DNA of 6,709 nt from Candidatus Woesearchaeota archaeon. GTDB lineage: Archaea; Nanobdellota; Nanobdellia; Woesearchaeales; DSVV01. Shown in pieces: positions 1 to 5,784 of this stretch (its first letter is position 1; every line of letters begins with the position of its first letter). The notes under the pieces are model-generated. The model was not told the DNA's origin and did no database searches. It saw only the letters and a program-made list of their open reading frames with translations. Position numbers and translations under genes: made by a program. The DNA lies in the NCBI GenBank assembly GCA_016215305.1, contig JACRKI010000030.1, positions 1 through 6,709 of the forward strand. Reading direction: 5' to 3'.

Positions 1-1
1 T

Positions 2-1984
2 GGAAGCATTATTTTCTTTTTGATACTCCTCTTTTTTTTAGGCTTTTCTCTTCTTTATCTTTGCAAAATTCATAGTTCAGATTCCTGGTTTGTTTGTGTG
101 ATTCTTTATTTTGCGACAGGGCTTTGTGTTTTTGTTATCTTAAGTCTTTTTTTTAATATTCTTGGCATCCCTCTTACCTACAAAATCTTCTTTTTTGCTT
201 CTTTATTTTGTCCATTCCACTATGTTCTTACTCATTATGACAAAATGAATGGGCAATTCTTTCACTCCTCTTCTTCTTCTGCTTCCTTCAAAGAATATAT
301 TTGTTATGCACTTGTTCTTTTTGCTGTTCTTCTTCTCTCTTTTCTTTATGTTTCAGGCGCATTCGCCTATCCGTATCTTGAAGACGACGATCCTTGGGAA
401 CACGCAGTTGCTGTCAAATATATTGCAGATACAGGAACCTATGCACAGGAAAATGGAGAAAGTATTTCTCATTATTTAGAACCTTATCCTCCATTTTACG
501 ATGTTGTTCTTTCCATGCTCTATGAAATAAATCACAAAATCACCTCAACATTGAAGACAGGAAACATTCTCTTGATTTCCCTCGGATTCTTGTTTTTTTT
601 CCTTTTCGCAAAAGAACTTTTTGATTTTGAAGTCGCAACTATCGCAACTCTTTTGCTTGTTGCATTGCCGAGCTGGATAAGTCATTTTATCTGGACACAT
701 ACTCTTGGACTGATTCTTATTTTCCCTGCGCTGACATTGACACTCAAAGCAACAAAAGAAAAACAGTGGAGAATTCCTGCAATCATTGCTGTCGCTGCAG
801 TGCTTCTCGCGCATCCCTTTGTTGCAATTATTTTTTGTGTTATTTTCGCTCTTTTTTTTCTTTTGGATTTTGTTTGGGATTGGAAAAAAACAGAGCAGAA
901 GAAAAATATCTTTCTCAAACAGAATCCTGCACGAGAATGGATTATTGTTGTGTTTCTCGGAGGAATTCTTGGCAGTGTCTATTGGCTGCAGCAAATTGCA
1001 CGACATGGAGTAAATAATATCCTTTATAGCCATACAGGTGGCTTCGGCGGCGTTACTTCCTCTGGCGGAACAACTGCAGCTGATTTGTACATTAACCCAG
1101 CATACTCTCTCAAAGATTTACTTGTTGCACCTATTATCACAAAGATTGATCAGCCAACTGGATTTGGCGTTATGATTTGTATTCTTACCTTATGCTCACT
1201 TCTTTTTATTCTTTTCAACTGGAAAAAATATTGGCAACAAGAAAAAAAAGAGTTTGTTGTTGTTATTTGGTTCTTTTTCATGCTGCTTGGGTTGCTTAGC
1301 GGTCATCTTCCATTTAGCATTCTTACACATCGTTTTTGGGCGTATGTTTCCATTCCTCTTGTGCTTCTTGTCGCACTCTTCTTGGTTGAAGTTCATACTC
1401 TCTTATTGCAGAAGAAAATACTTTGGAGCATTGCTTTCTTCATTATTTTTATTGGCATTATCGGTATTCCTTTTACTGCGGTACAAGCGCAGGAAATGAA
1501 TCCTGATCTTGCACTTGACAAGATAATTCTCACAATCAAACAAAATCCTTTTTTTGGCGTTATTACTGCAATCGATGTCTTCAGTTCCTTTCAGCCAAAA
1601 ATAATCTCTGAAACCATGCAGTGGCCGCCTGGTGTTGGATGGAGTTCTGTCCAAGAATTAAATGGTTATTTGTGGATGCAACAGAATATTCCAGGCAAAC
1701 GTGTTTTGAGTTTATGCAAAGAAGAAAAGTTTCTTCTTGGATTCGGTTTGGAAACAGACTTCCCAAATGATGCAATGAATCACTGGAGAGAAACACTTGC
1801 AGAAAAAAGCGTTGGAGATGTTGTCCTTTATGTAAGAAACTATGATTATTTCTCGCTTGAGTATAGCTGTGTGAAAACTAAATCTCTTTCTGAAGAACAA
1901 TTGAATGCACTCGCTAATGCACTTGCAGCACAATTTCGTGTTGTGTATAGTAATGAGGAGATTGTGGTCTATAAGGATAATTAG
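2..1984 (+). CDS. GT-C type membrane glycosyltransferase (STT3/PMT-like), 5' partial
   Basis: Large polytopic membrane protein, probably a GT-C fold glycosyltransferase moving a sugar or oligosaccharide from a polyprenyl-linked donor on the outer face of the membrane. Residues are counted from the TTG at 20. About 12-13 hydrophobic segments fill residues 1-490, followed by a soluble tail (about 491-654). The first large loop after a membrane segment holds the acidic motif EDDDPWEH (121-128), in the place and style of the metal-binding DxD/DDP motif of STT3/AglB and related enzymes. YPPFYD (156-161) and HRFW (437-440) also fit GT-C proteins. The WWDYG motif of oligosaccharyltransferases is not visible; the tail has GVGW (538-541) instead, so a monosaccharide transferase is as likely as an AglB. 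The frame is open from base 2 through the TTG at 20, so the real start probably lies left of the window. It ends in TAG and is convergent with the next gene. General class fairly sure; substrate unknown. Confidence 0.75.
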   Translation, partial: GSIIFFLILLFFLGFSLLYLCKIHSSDSWFVCVILYFATGLCVFVILSLFFNILGIPLTYKIFFFASLFCPFHYVLTHYDKMNGQFFHSSSSSASFKEYICYALVLFAVLLLSFLYVSGAFAYPYLEDDDPWEHAVAVKYIADTGTYAQENGESISHYLEPYPPFYDVVLSMLYEINHKITSTLKTGNILLISLGFLFFFLFAKELFDFEVATIATLLLVALPSWISHFIWTHTLGLILIFPALTLTLKATKEKQWRIPAIIAVAAVLLAHPFVAIIFCVIFALFFLLDFVWDWKKTEQKKNIFLKQNPAREWIIVVFLGGILGSVYWLQQIARHGVNNILYSHTGGFGGVTSSGGTTAADLYINPAYSLKDLLVAPIITKIDQPTGFGVMICILTLCSLLFILFNWKKYWQQEKKEFVVVIWFFFMLLGLLSGHLPFSILTHRFWAYVSIPLVLLVALFLVEVHTLLLQKKILWSIAFFIIFIGIIGIPFTAVQAQEMNPDLALDKIILTIKQNPFFGVITAIDVFSSFQPKIISETMQWPPGVGWSSVQELNGYLWMQQNIPGKRVLSLCKEEKFLLGFGLETDFPNDAMNHWRETLAEKSVGDVVLYVRNYDYFSLEYSCVKTKSLSEEQLNALANALAAQFRVVYSNEEIVVYKDN

Positions 1985-2031
1985 ATTATTTTACAGGATT
2001 CATTTGAGCAATTCTGTTCTCTAAGTTAATC

Positions 2032-2388
2032 TTAAACTGAACTCTTATTTTCTCGCACTCGATCATAAACATCAACAGCTTGTCCTTCTAAATAAGAGAG
2101 AGGTGGAGCAAAAGGATTTGGCGTGATTTCAGTAGTTGAGCCATAAAGACAATGTTCTGCAAGACAATCTGTAAGTGCAGTAGTTGCAAGTGCAGATACT
2201 CTTGCTTTCTGTTCATCTTCATTCCACGTTCTTTGCAGAACTGTGACATCTGTACTTAGTCTCTCATTTACTGGACGATGATTTGCAAAATCAAGAATCA
2301 TACTACGTGGAACTTCTGCATGAAGCCATCTTTCAAACTCTGCTTTTAAGATTTCTCTTGCAGCTTTAGAGATAACTTTCACACGCAC
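2032..2388 (-). CDS. Hypothetical protein, translationally coupled to the methyltransferase
   Basis: Small soluble protein of 118 residues that I do not recognise. I chose the GTG at 2388 because its G is also the last base of the upstream methyltransferase stop (TAGTG), a classic stop/start overlap for coupled translation. A TTG at 2412 would give 126 residues but overlaps the upstream gene by 25 bases, and a second GTG lies two codons downstream. The first half is charged and looks helical (ISKAAREILKAEFERWLHAE near the N-terminus); the second half has WNEDEQKAR, then a CLAEHC pair of cysteines, NPFAPP and YLEGQAVDVYDR. There are no membrane segments and no signal peptide. No gene lies opposite and the composition is protein-like, so I take it as real. 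As the last gene of the nucleotidyltransferase-like/methyltransferase run, a role with them is plausible but unproven. Confidence 0.65.
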   Translation of the reverse strand: MRVKVISKAAREILKAEFERWLHAEVPRSMILDFANHRPVNERLSTDVTVLQRTWNEDEQKARVSALATTALTDCLAEHCLYGSTTEITPNPFAPPLSYLEGQAVDVYDRVRENKSSV

Positions 2389-3296
2389 TAAGAAAGAAAA
2401 ACCTGACCACAATAATTATTATTTTTATATTCCTTTCTCTCAAAAACAACCATCATCTGTCCTATAGGAATGGAGATTGGAATATTTTGGATAAATTCCG
2501 GAAACAATTTTATTGTTGCTTCTAGAATTGTACTCATTATTGGAATTCTAAATACAGACAAATATGATGCAAGATAAACAAGCGTCACTGTTTTCCAGCA
2601 CGAACGCATATATTTTATTCTAAAATTATATTTTTCTAATTGTTGCTTCAATGCTTTCTTAGTGTAGAATAGGACGTGATCTTTTTTGTATTCTATCCAC
2701 TGTTTTCCCATAATTTTTGCTGCAAAAGAATCTGCTGCGGGCATAATGACCAATACCTTTCCCTTTGGCGCAAGAAGAACATCAATGTCTTTGAGCAATT
2801 TGTCCTGATTAGGAATATGCTCCATAGAATCAAACAAAAGGATCGCGTCAAATTGCATGCGTTTCTTTTTTAGTTCTTCTAGATTCTCGAAAACTCTTCC
2901 CTTCCCCATTCGTTCTTCACTGATATTTCTTGCAAATCCTGAAAGTTCAACTCCATAGACATCATATTCATAATTATCCTGCTGTAAAAATGAAAGAAGA
3001 TAGCCAAGTCCACAGCCAATATCCAACACTTTTCCTCCTTTTTTGTGATTGTGGAGATGCTTGATGAAATTCTTTGATGTTGCGAACTTTGATTTTCCTA
3101 TTTGTCTGTCTTTTTCTTTCCTCCATCCCCAGATCTCTTTGTAATACTTTTCTGTGTATATATCTTCATATTCTTTTTCCTCTTTTAACGGCCACTGCCA
3201 CTGTGTTCCACAGTTGGTGCAGCAATACACAGTTACTTCTTTTGCAATGATTGTCTTTGCAGGGGTTTTACTGCAGACAAAACAATTGTTTTCCAT
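2388..3296 (-). CDS. Class I SAM-dependent methyltransferase with N-terminal Cys4 knuckle
   Basis: Cytoplasmic methyltransferase of 302 residues. The N-terminus carries CxxC (C5, C8) and CxxC (C26, C29), a likely zinc knuckle common on methyltransferases of polysaccharide clusters. The Rossmann part follows: motif I VLDIGCGLGYL (90-100) binds SAM, the acidic residue after strand 2 is E117 in GVELSG, and DSMEHIPN (156-163) is the post-motif seen in the Methyltransf_11/23 group, followed by LAPKGKVLVIMP (175-186). A C-terminal part (about 235-285) is moderately hydrophobic, and a short KNNN tail precedes the stop. The likely job is O- or C-methylation of a sugar or of a lipid-linked glycan intermediate; the acceptor cannot be read from the sequence. 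The ATG at 3296 is preceded by GGAAAAG, a weak ribosome site. It lies 31 bases after the RHH fusion gene and shares its stop with the start of the next gene, so the three probably form one operon. Confidence 0.88.
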   Translation of the reverse strand: MENNCFVCSKTPAKTIIAKEVTVYCCTNCGTQWQWPLKEEKEYEDIYTEKYYKEIWGWRKEKDRQIGKSKFATSKNFIKHLHNHKKGGKVLDIGCGLGYLLSFLQQDNYEYDVYGVELSGFARNISEERMGKGRVFENLEELKKKRMQFDAILLFDSMEHIPNQDKLLKDIDVLLAPKGKVLVIMPAADSFAAKIMGKQWIEYKKDHVLFYTKKALKQQLEKYNFRIKYMRSCWKTVTLVYLASYLSVFRIPIMSTILEATIKLFPEFIQNIPISIPIGQMMVVFERKEYKNNNYCGQVFLS

Positions 3297-3327
3297 CTTT
3301 TCCAGAATTCGCTTTCCCTATAAAAAT

Positions 3328-4095
3328 CTACTCTCCAAAATGCCTGTATTTCCCATACGTAAAATACCCATTCATCTGCTCTACTGCGCAGATTTTTGGA
3401 AGCACATCTTTCTCCAGGAATTTAGTTGCTGTATCAAAATACTGGAACAGCATAATATTAAAGACATACACTCCTGCATCAATGACAAACGAATCAGATT
3501 TCTTTTTATTTCGGAATGCAACAATTCGATCTCCTTCCAACTCGACAGAACTGTATAAACTTGGTTGGTTGTGGCTCATTAATCCCACTGTTGCAATTTT
3601 ATCTTTATTCAGATGAAACAAAATCATTTTTTTCAAATCAAACTGATTGAATGTATCTCCTAAGATGACGACAAAGTTTGTACTTAACTTTTTCTGAATC
3701 AACTGCACTGCATGCACATTTCCCTTTTGTTCTTTTTCGTCAATAATATTGAAAGCTACTTTGCTTTTTCTTGGAATCACTGCTTCTATCTTTTTTGTTA
3801 TTTCTGTCTGTGGCGTTACAAGATAACATTGTTTGATGTTTGCATTTTCAAGTAATGCCAGATGGTTGCAAATAAGTTCTTTTCCATTTATTTTTTCTAA
3901 CAGCAGATGTTGATGCTCTCTCTTTACTAAAATAATTGCATCATGAACATACTCTTGACTCAATCCTTTTCTCAACAAGGATTCCATTGCCTGCGATCTG
4001 CTTCGAATTGTTGTTCCGTCGACCAATGCGTCTATTAATGTCAACAATGGTTTGTCCACTGAAATTGCTATTTTTTCTTTTTTTATTTTATTCAT
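3328..4095 (-). CDS. RHH DNA-binding domain fused to a degenerate sugar nucleotidyltransferase-like domain
   Basis: A 255-residue two-part protein. Residues 7-46 look like a ribbon-helix-helix (CopG/Arc class) domain: strand KIAISVDKPLLTLIDALV, a turn, then SRSQAMESLLRKGL with the usual S-x-A-x-x-x-x-L pattern. From residue 52 it follows a sugar-1-phosphate nucleotidyltransferase: DAIIL (strand 1), INGKELICNHLALLENANI (69-87, the 'NGKPLIEYQIELLKKAGI' region), FVVILGD (141-147, family metal Asp D147), YSSVELEGDRIVAF (181-194) and IDAGVYVF (205-212). The GxGTRLxPLT...KP loop that holds the nucleotide is missing (it reads VKREHQHLLLEK), the usual EKP is NKK (197-199), and the protein stops at RHFGE where WxDIGT is expected. 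I infer a sensor or regulator rather than an active enzyme, though residual catalysis cannot be excluded. The ATG at 4095 is the only good start and is preceded by several inverted and direct repeats, as expected for RHH autoregulation. Confidence 0.8.
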   Translation of the reverse strand: MNKIKKEKIAISVDKPLLTLIDALVDGTTIRSRSQAMESLLRKGLSQEYVHDAIILVKREHQHLLLEKINGKELICNHLALLENANIKQCYLVTPQTEITKKIEAVIPRKSKVAFNIIDEKEQKGNVHAVQLIQKKLSTNFVVILGDTFNQFDLKKMILFHLNKDKIATVGLMSHNQPSLYSSVELEGDRIVAFRNKKKSDSFVIDAGVYVFNIMLFQYFDTATKFLEKDVLPKICAVEQMNGYFTYGKYRHFGE

Positions 4096-4102
4096 GTTTC
4101 TT

Positions 4103-4123
4103 CAAGAATACTTGGTCATACTT
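4103..4123 (-). promoter_or_regulatory. AAGTAT direct repeat with 10-bp period before the RHH fusion start
   Basis: On the minus strand AAGTAT occurs at 4123-4118 and again at 4113-4108, exactly 10 bases apart, one helical turn. The second copy lies within the palindrome CAAGAATACTTG (4103-4114). The first copy extends to AAGTATG, the same half-site as in the inverted repeat before GT9 enzyme 2. The pair lies 8-28 bases before the start codon at 4095, in the position expected of a repressor site. Confidence 0.4.
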
Positions 4124-4124
4124 C

Positions 4125-4144
4125 TTGATAAATGTTTGTATCAA
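4125..4144. promoter_or_regulatory. Inverted repeat TTGATA-N8-TATCAA upstream of the RHH fusion gene
   Basis: Perfect 6-bp arms (4125-4130 and 4139-4144) around an 8-base centre, 29-49 bases before the start codon at 4095. On the minus strand the centre overlaps an ACATTTATC stretch that could be a weak proximal TATA box, so occupancy would block transcription. It directly abuts the larger inverted repeat at 4145-4175. It is a candidate operator for the RHH domain of the gene itself. Confidence 0.45.
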
Positions 4145-4175
4145 AAGTGACTTGCTGCTATTTCTATTGTCACTT
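4145..4175. promoter_or_regulatory. Inverted repeat AAGTGAC-N17-GTCACTT upstream of the RHH fusion gene
   Basis: Exact 7-bp arms at 4145-4151 and 4169-4175, with half-site centres 24 bases apart, about two helical turns. That geometry suits two RHH dimers bound to one face of the DNA. It lies 50-80 bases upstream of the ATG at 4095 and is directly followed on the plus strand by the palindrome CTTGTCAAG (4173-4181). Confidence 0.45.
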
Positions 4176-4240
4176 GTCAAGAACCAGAAAAAGGTAAACA
4201 CACGAACTAAGAAAAAATACTGGAACTGACAGCTCTTGAG

Positions 4241-4299
4241 GTATCTTTAGATATTTATTATTGGAATTAAAAAATAAATAATAATTATTGTGTTCGCCA
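4241..4299 (-). repeat. Shared upstream element, copy B (before the RHH fusion gene)
   Basis: Read on the minus strand, this begins TGGCG, continues CAATA and TTATTATT, and ends TAAATATCTAAAGATAC. Copy A at 5564-5624 matches in the same order; my hand alignment gives about 42 of 61 positions with two one-base gaps. The end is 145 bases before the start at 4095. Its AATAATAAATAT (4251-4262) could be a distal TATA box. The T-rich middle lies 3' of GT9 enzyme 1 and could also terminate that transcript. AT-richness inflates the match, but both ends agree well. Confidence 0.5.
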
Positions 4300-4366
4300 G
4301 GCTTTGTCAGGCAAATCAGAGTAGCGAGTTCGGGAAATAATTCTTGTGTTTTTCTTACTATGCAAC

Positions 4367-5455
4367 TTATTTTCTATCTCTCAAATATGCCTGTACTGCT
4401 TCAACAATTTGCTCAGAACTCACTGCACTCATACATGGCGCAGTGTTTGGAAAATCATGCTCTTGATAGATACAGCCAGATTTATCTCCTTCTTTTCTCG
4501 AAGGATGGAATATTTCTCCAAAATATTTTCCATATTCTTCCGGAGCAACATAGCCATGCGCGCCGCACGGTGCAACAGGACAGACTGCATGACTTGTTAG
4601 TGCAGTGATAATAGTATTTCCTTCATATGCAACAACATCAGGATGAGAACTTCCCAACACGACAAACACTTTTGCAGGATCTCTTTTTCCATCTAGTTTA
4701 TGGCTGTACCATCCAGTTCCTTGAATTGCACCATTTATGATATGGAGAGGTCCAGAATCAACGCCAATGTACGCATCTGCTGCAAGCAACAGCGCTGCAA
4801 CTTTTCTGAGATCTCTATCTCCAACTGGTTTTGTTCCTACTACATAATCTGCCGGTTGGAATGGTTCTAACTGGCAAACTGTTGTCGTGTCTTGCAACCC
4901 TACAACTACTTCTTCCAGTTGCCGCATGCCCATGTTTCTATTTTCTGTGTTGGAATATGGCGCAAGAATGGTAACTAGCTTGTTGTTGGATTCTTTTCTG
5001 ATTTCATTTATTCGTGCTTTTCCTTCTTCTATTTCTTCTTCTGTTAAAATAATTTGCACATCATCTCTTGTTACCTTGAACGTTTCTTTCAATATTCTTT
5101 CTATTCCTGGACATGCTGTCGCTGCTTCGTACGCCATCCACTCACAAAGATGCCCTTTTCTTTTTTCTTCTTGTTTAGTGAGCCATTGGGGTAGATTTTG
5201 TGAATGGGGAAGATGACGAAGATAGTTTCTGATATCCACAACAACTGCATCTGTTGGAAATTCTGGGAGCACTTTGTCTTTTCCATACGCATAAGTTATT
5301 GTGTTTCCAAAATGCTGCCATAATCCTCTCGTAAACTCAGCAGAGACAATACCCATAGAAATATCTCTTTCATAAAATGGGGCGTGCAATGCAGAGGCGA
5401 TCACCATATCTCCTATTGCGCCAGTGGAAAGAAAAATTACTTCTTGTCTTTTCAT
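4367..5455 (-). CDS. Glycosyltransferase family 9 protein (heptosyltransferase-like), GT9 enzyme 1
   Basis: Cytoplasmic GT-B fold transferase of 362 residues, a normal length for GT9. The N-terminal STGAIGDMV (10-18) is the family's phosphate/acceptor loop; D16 matches the catalytic Asp of heptosyltransferase I (family knowledge). The C-terminal donor domain has YIGVDSGPLHI (229-239), the D-[ST]-G-x-x-H signature. The lysine expected in the linker near residues 168-178 is not evident (the stretch reads SNTENRNMGMR), so an arginine may replace it. Four cysteines (292, 297, 328, 341) fall in the tail, a pattern I recall from many GT9 proteins. An insertion (about 246-262, GTGWYSHKLDGKRDPAK) interrupts the stretch after the DSG motif. 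ATG at 5455 with a TATA-like AAATTATTAAAA 24-35 bases upstream suggests a short or absent leader. It is divergent from GT9 enzyme 2 and heads the minus-strand block. The sugar donor is unknown; archaea lack LPS, so 'heptosyltransferase' describes homology only. Confidence 0.85.
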   Translation of the reverse strand: MKRQEVIFLSTGAIGDMVIASALHAPFYERDISMGIVSAEFTRGLWQHFGNTITYAYGKDKVLPEFPTDAVVVDIRNYLRHLPHSQNLPQWLTKQEEKRKGHLCEWMAYEAATACPGIERILKETFKVTRDDVQIILTEEEIEEGKARINEIRKESNNKLVTILAPYSNTENRNMGMRQLEEVVVGLQDTTTVCQLEPFQPADYVVGTKPVGDRDLRKVAALLLAADAYIGVDSGPLHIINGAIQGTGWYSHKLDGKRDPAKVFVVLGSSHPDVVAYEGNTIITALTSHAVCPVAPCGAHGYVAPEEYGKYFGEIFHPSRKEGDKSGCIYQEHDFPNTAPCMSAVSSEQIVEAVQAYLRDRK

Positions 5456-5478
5456 TTTTCTAAAGAAATTTATTTGTG

Positions 5479-5490
5479 TTTTAATAATTT
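5479..5490 (-). promoter_or_regulatory. Candidate TATA box for GT9 enzyme 1
   Basis: On the minus strand this reads AAATTATTAAAA, 24-35 bases before the ATG at 5455. That spacing fits a leaderless or very short-leader transcript, common in archaea. The surroundings are AT-rich, so the exact box is uncertain. A more distal TATA-like AATAATAAATAT on the same strand (5576-5587) is an alternative. Confidence 0.35.
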
Positions 5491-5501
5491 CTCTTTCTTT
5501 T

Positions 5502-5551
5502 TGAATCGCCTTGCTGCAAAATACACGAACAACGTTTGCTTGAACACGAAC
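5502..5551 (-). promoter_or_regulatory. GTTCGTG / GGCGATTCA motif set upstream of GT9 enzyme 1
   Basis: On the minus strand GTTCGTG occurs at 5551-5545 and 5530-5524 (21-base period, two helical turns), followed 13 bases later by GGCGATTCA (5510-5502) and then by the candidate TATA box. The same pair in the same order precedes the TATA box of the divergent GT9 enzyme 2 gene. It is a candidate binding site for a factor controlling both promoters. Confidence 0.45.
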
Positions 5552-5563
5552 TGATCTCGCTCA

Positions 5564-5624
5564 TGGCGTTGTCCAATATTTATTATTACTTTAAATTTTC
5601 ATAATTATAAATATATGAAGATAC
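5564..5624 (+). repeat. Shared upstream element, copy A (before GT9 enzyme 2)
   Basis: Plus-strand counterpart of copy B, ending ATAAATATATGAAGATAC, 161 bases before the start at 5786. In both copies a GTTCGTG motif follows the element after 33-35 bases (5660-5666 here, 4207-4201 minus in copy B). It includes a TATA-like TTATAAATAT (5605-5614) that could drive a distal transcript. No gene ends before it on this strand, so in this copy it cannot be a terminator, which favours a promoter or regulatory role. Confidence 0.5.
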
Positions 5625-5659
5625 TATTCACGTTGCTAGGCGATTTAAGGTATTGGTTG

Positions 5660-5692
5660 GTTCGTGACATATTTTTTTTACTCGGCGATTCA
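5660..5692 (+). promoter_or_regulatory. GTTCGTG / GGCGATTCA motif pair upstream of GT9 enzyme 2
   Basis: GTTCGTG (5660-5666) and GGCGATTCA (5684-5692) are 17 bases apart and end 22 bases before the TATA box at 5714. They mirror the pair on the other side of the AT-rich centre of this divergent region. An extra GGCGATT lies at 5639-5645. Between the two motifs is a run of eight T (5672-5679), which alone could act as an archaeal terminator for anything started at the distal TATA. Confidence 0.45.
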
Positions 5693-5713
5693 GAGAACTC
5701 CTCTTGCATAACC

Positions 5714-5722
5714 TTTATAAAA
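5714..5722 (+). promoter_or_regulatory. TATA box for GT9 enzyme 2
   Basis: TTTATAAAA is a near-ideal archaeal TATA box, 64-72 bases upstream of the ATG at 5786. Transcription would be expected to begin about 25 bases downstream (roughly 5740-5746), immediately before the inverted repeat at 5748-5772. No convincing bacterial -35/-10 pair was found around it. Confidence 0.55.
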
Positions 5723-5747
5723 CAAATCAGGTTTACTTTCTGTATGA

Positions 5748-5772
5748 AAAAGTATGCATAGTTCATACTTTT
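5748..5772 (+). promoter_or_regulatory. Perfect 9-bp inverted repeat in front of GT9 enzyme 2
   Basis: AAAAGTATG (5748-5756) and CATACTTTT (5764-5772) are exact reverse complements around a 7-base centre. The repeat sits just downstream of the transcription start predicted from the TATA box and ends 13 bases before the ATG. It could be a repressor operator or a 5' leader hairpin close to the ribosome site. The CATACTT half-site also occurs in front of the RHH fusion gene (4117-4123), which favours an operator. Confidence 0.55.
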
Positions 5773-5776
5773 CTGC

Positions 5777-5784
5777 AGGGATGA
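5777..5784 (+). promoter_or_regulatory. Ribosome binding site of GT9 enzyme 2
   Basis: AGGGATGA lies one base before the ATG at 5786, with its AGGG part about 5 bases from the start codon. The match to the 16S tail is partial. It supports this ATG over the out-of-frame ATG at 5781. Confidence 0.4.

Larger units (their letters stand above)
4096..4366. other. 271-base regulatory gap between GT9 enzyme 1 and the RHH fusion gene
   Basis: No gene is supported here. It contains the tandem repeats before the RHH start (4103-4175), a CACGAAC motif (4201-4207), a small palindrome TATCTTTAGATA (4242-4253), copy B of the shared element (4241-4299) and a GC-richer stretch (4291-4332). The size and content suggest that the RHH fusion gene has its own promoter rather than depending only on read-through from GT9 enzyme 1. 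Confidence 0.55.

Noticed and set aside
545..1033. Long minus-strand open frame opposite the GT-C gene
   Set aside because: Its Lys/Cys-rich product mirrors the T-rich membrane-segment codons of the true gene; no domain is visible.
1985..2031. Terminator between the convergent genes
   Set aside because: Only a T-rich stretch after the GT-C stop and a weak TAAG...CTTA pairing are visible, too little to call a terminator.
2388..2412. TTG at 2412 as the start of the small protein
   Set aside because: It would overlap the methyltransferase by 25 bases; the GTG at 2388 makes a clean TAGTG overlap.
4291..4335. Possible structured RNA or tRNA fragment (GTTCG-like stretches, GCCTG-ACAAA-GCCTG direct repeat on the minus strand)
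   Set aside because: No cloverleaf could be drawn, the repeat is too short to be a CRISPR unit, and no C/D box pair was found.
4288..4608. 106-codon plus-strand frame overlapping the end of GT9 enzyme 1
   Set aside because: It is mostly antisense to the conserved GT9 C-terminus and has no ribosome site or recognisable motif.
5615..5761. Short 48-codon plus-strand reading frame starting MKILFTLLGD, in the same frame as GT9 enzyme 2
   Set aside because: It spans the GT9 enzyme 2 TATA box and ends inside the inverted repeat. It begins only a base or so after a TATA-like sequence and has no ribosome site. The composition gives no support for a real protein.
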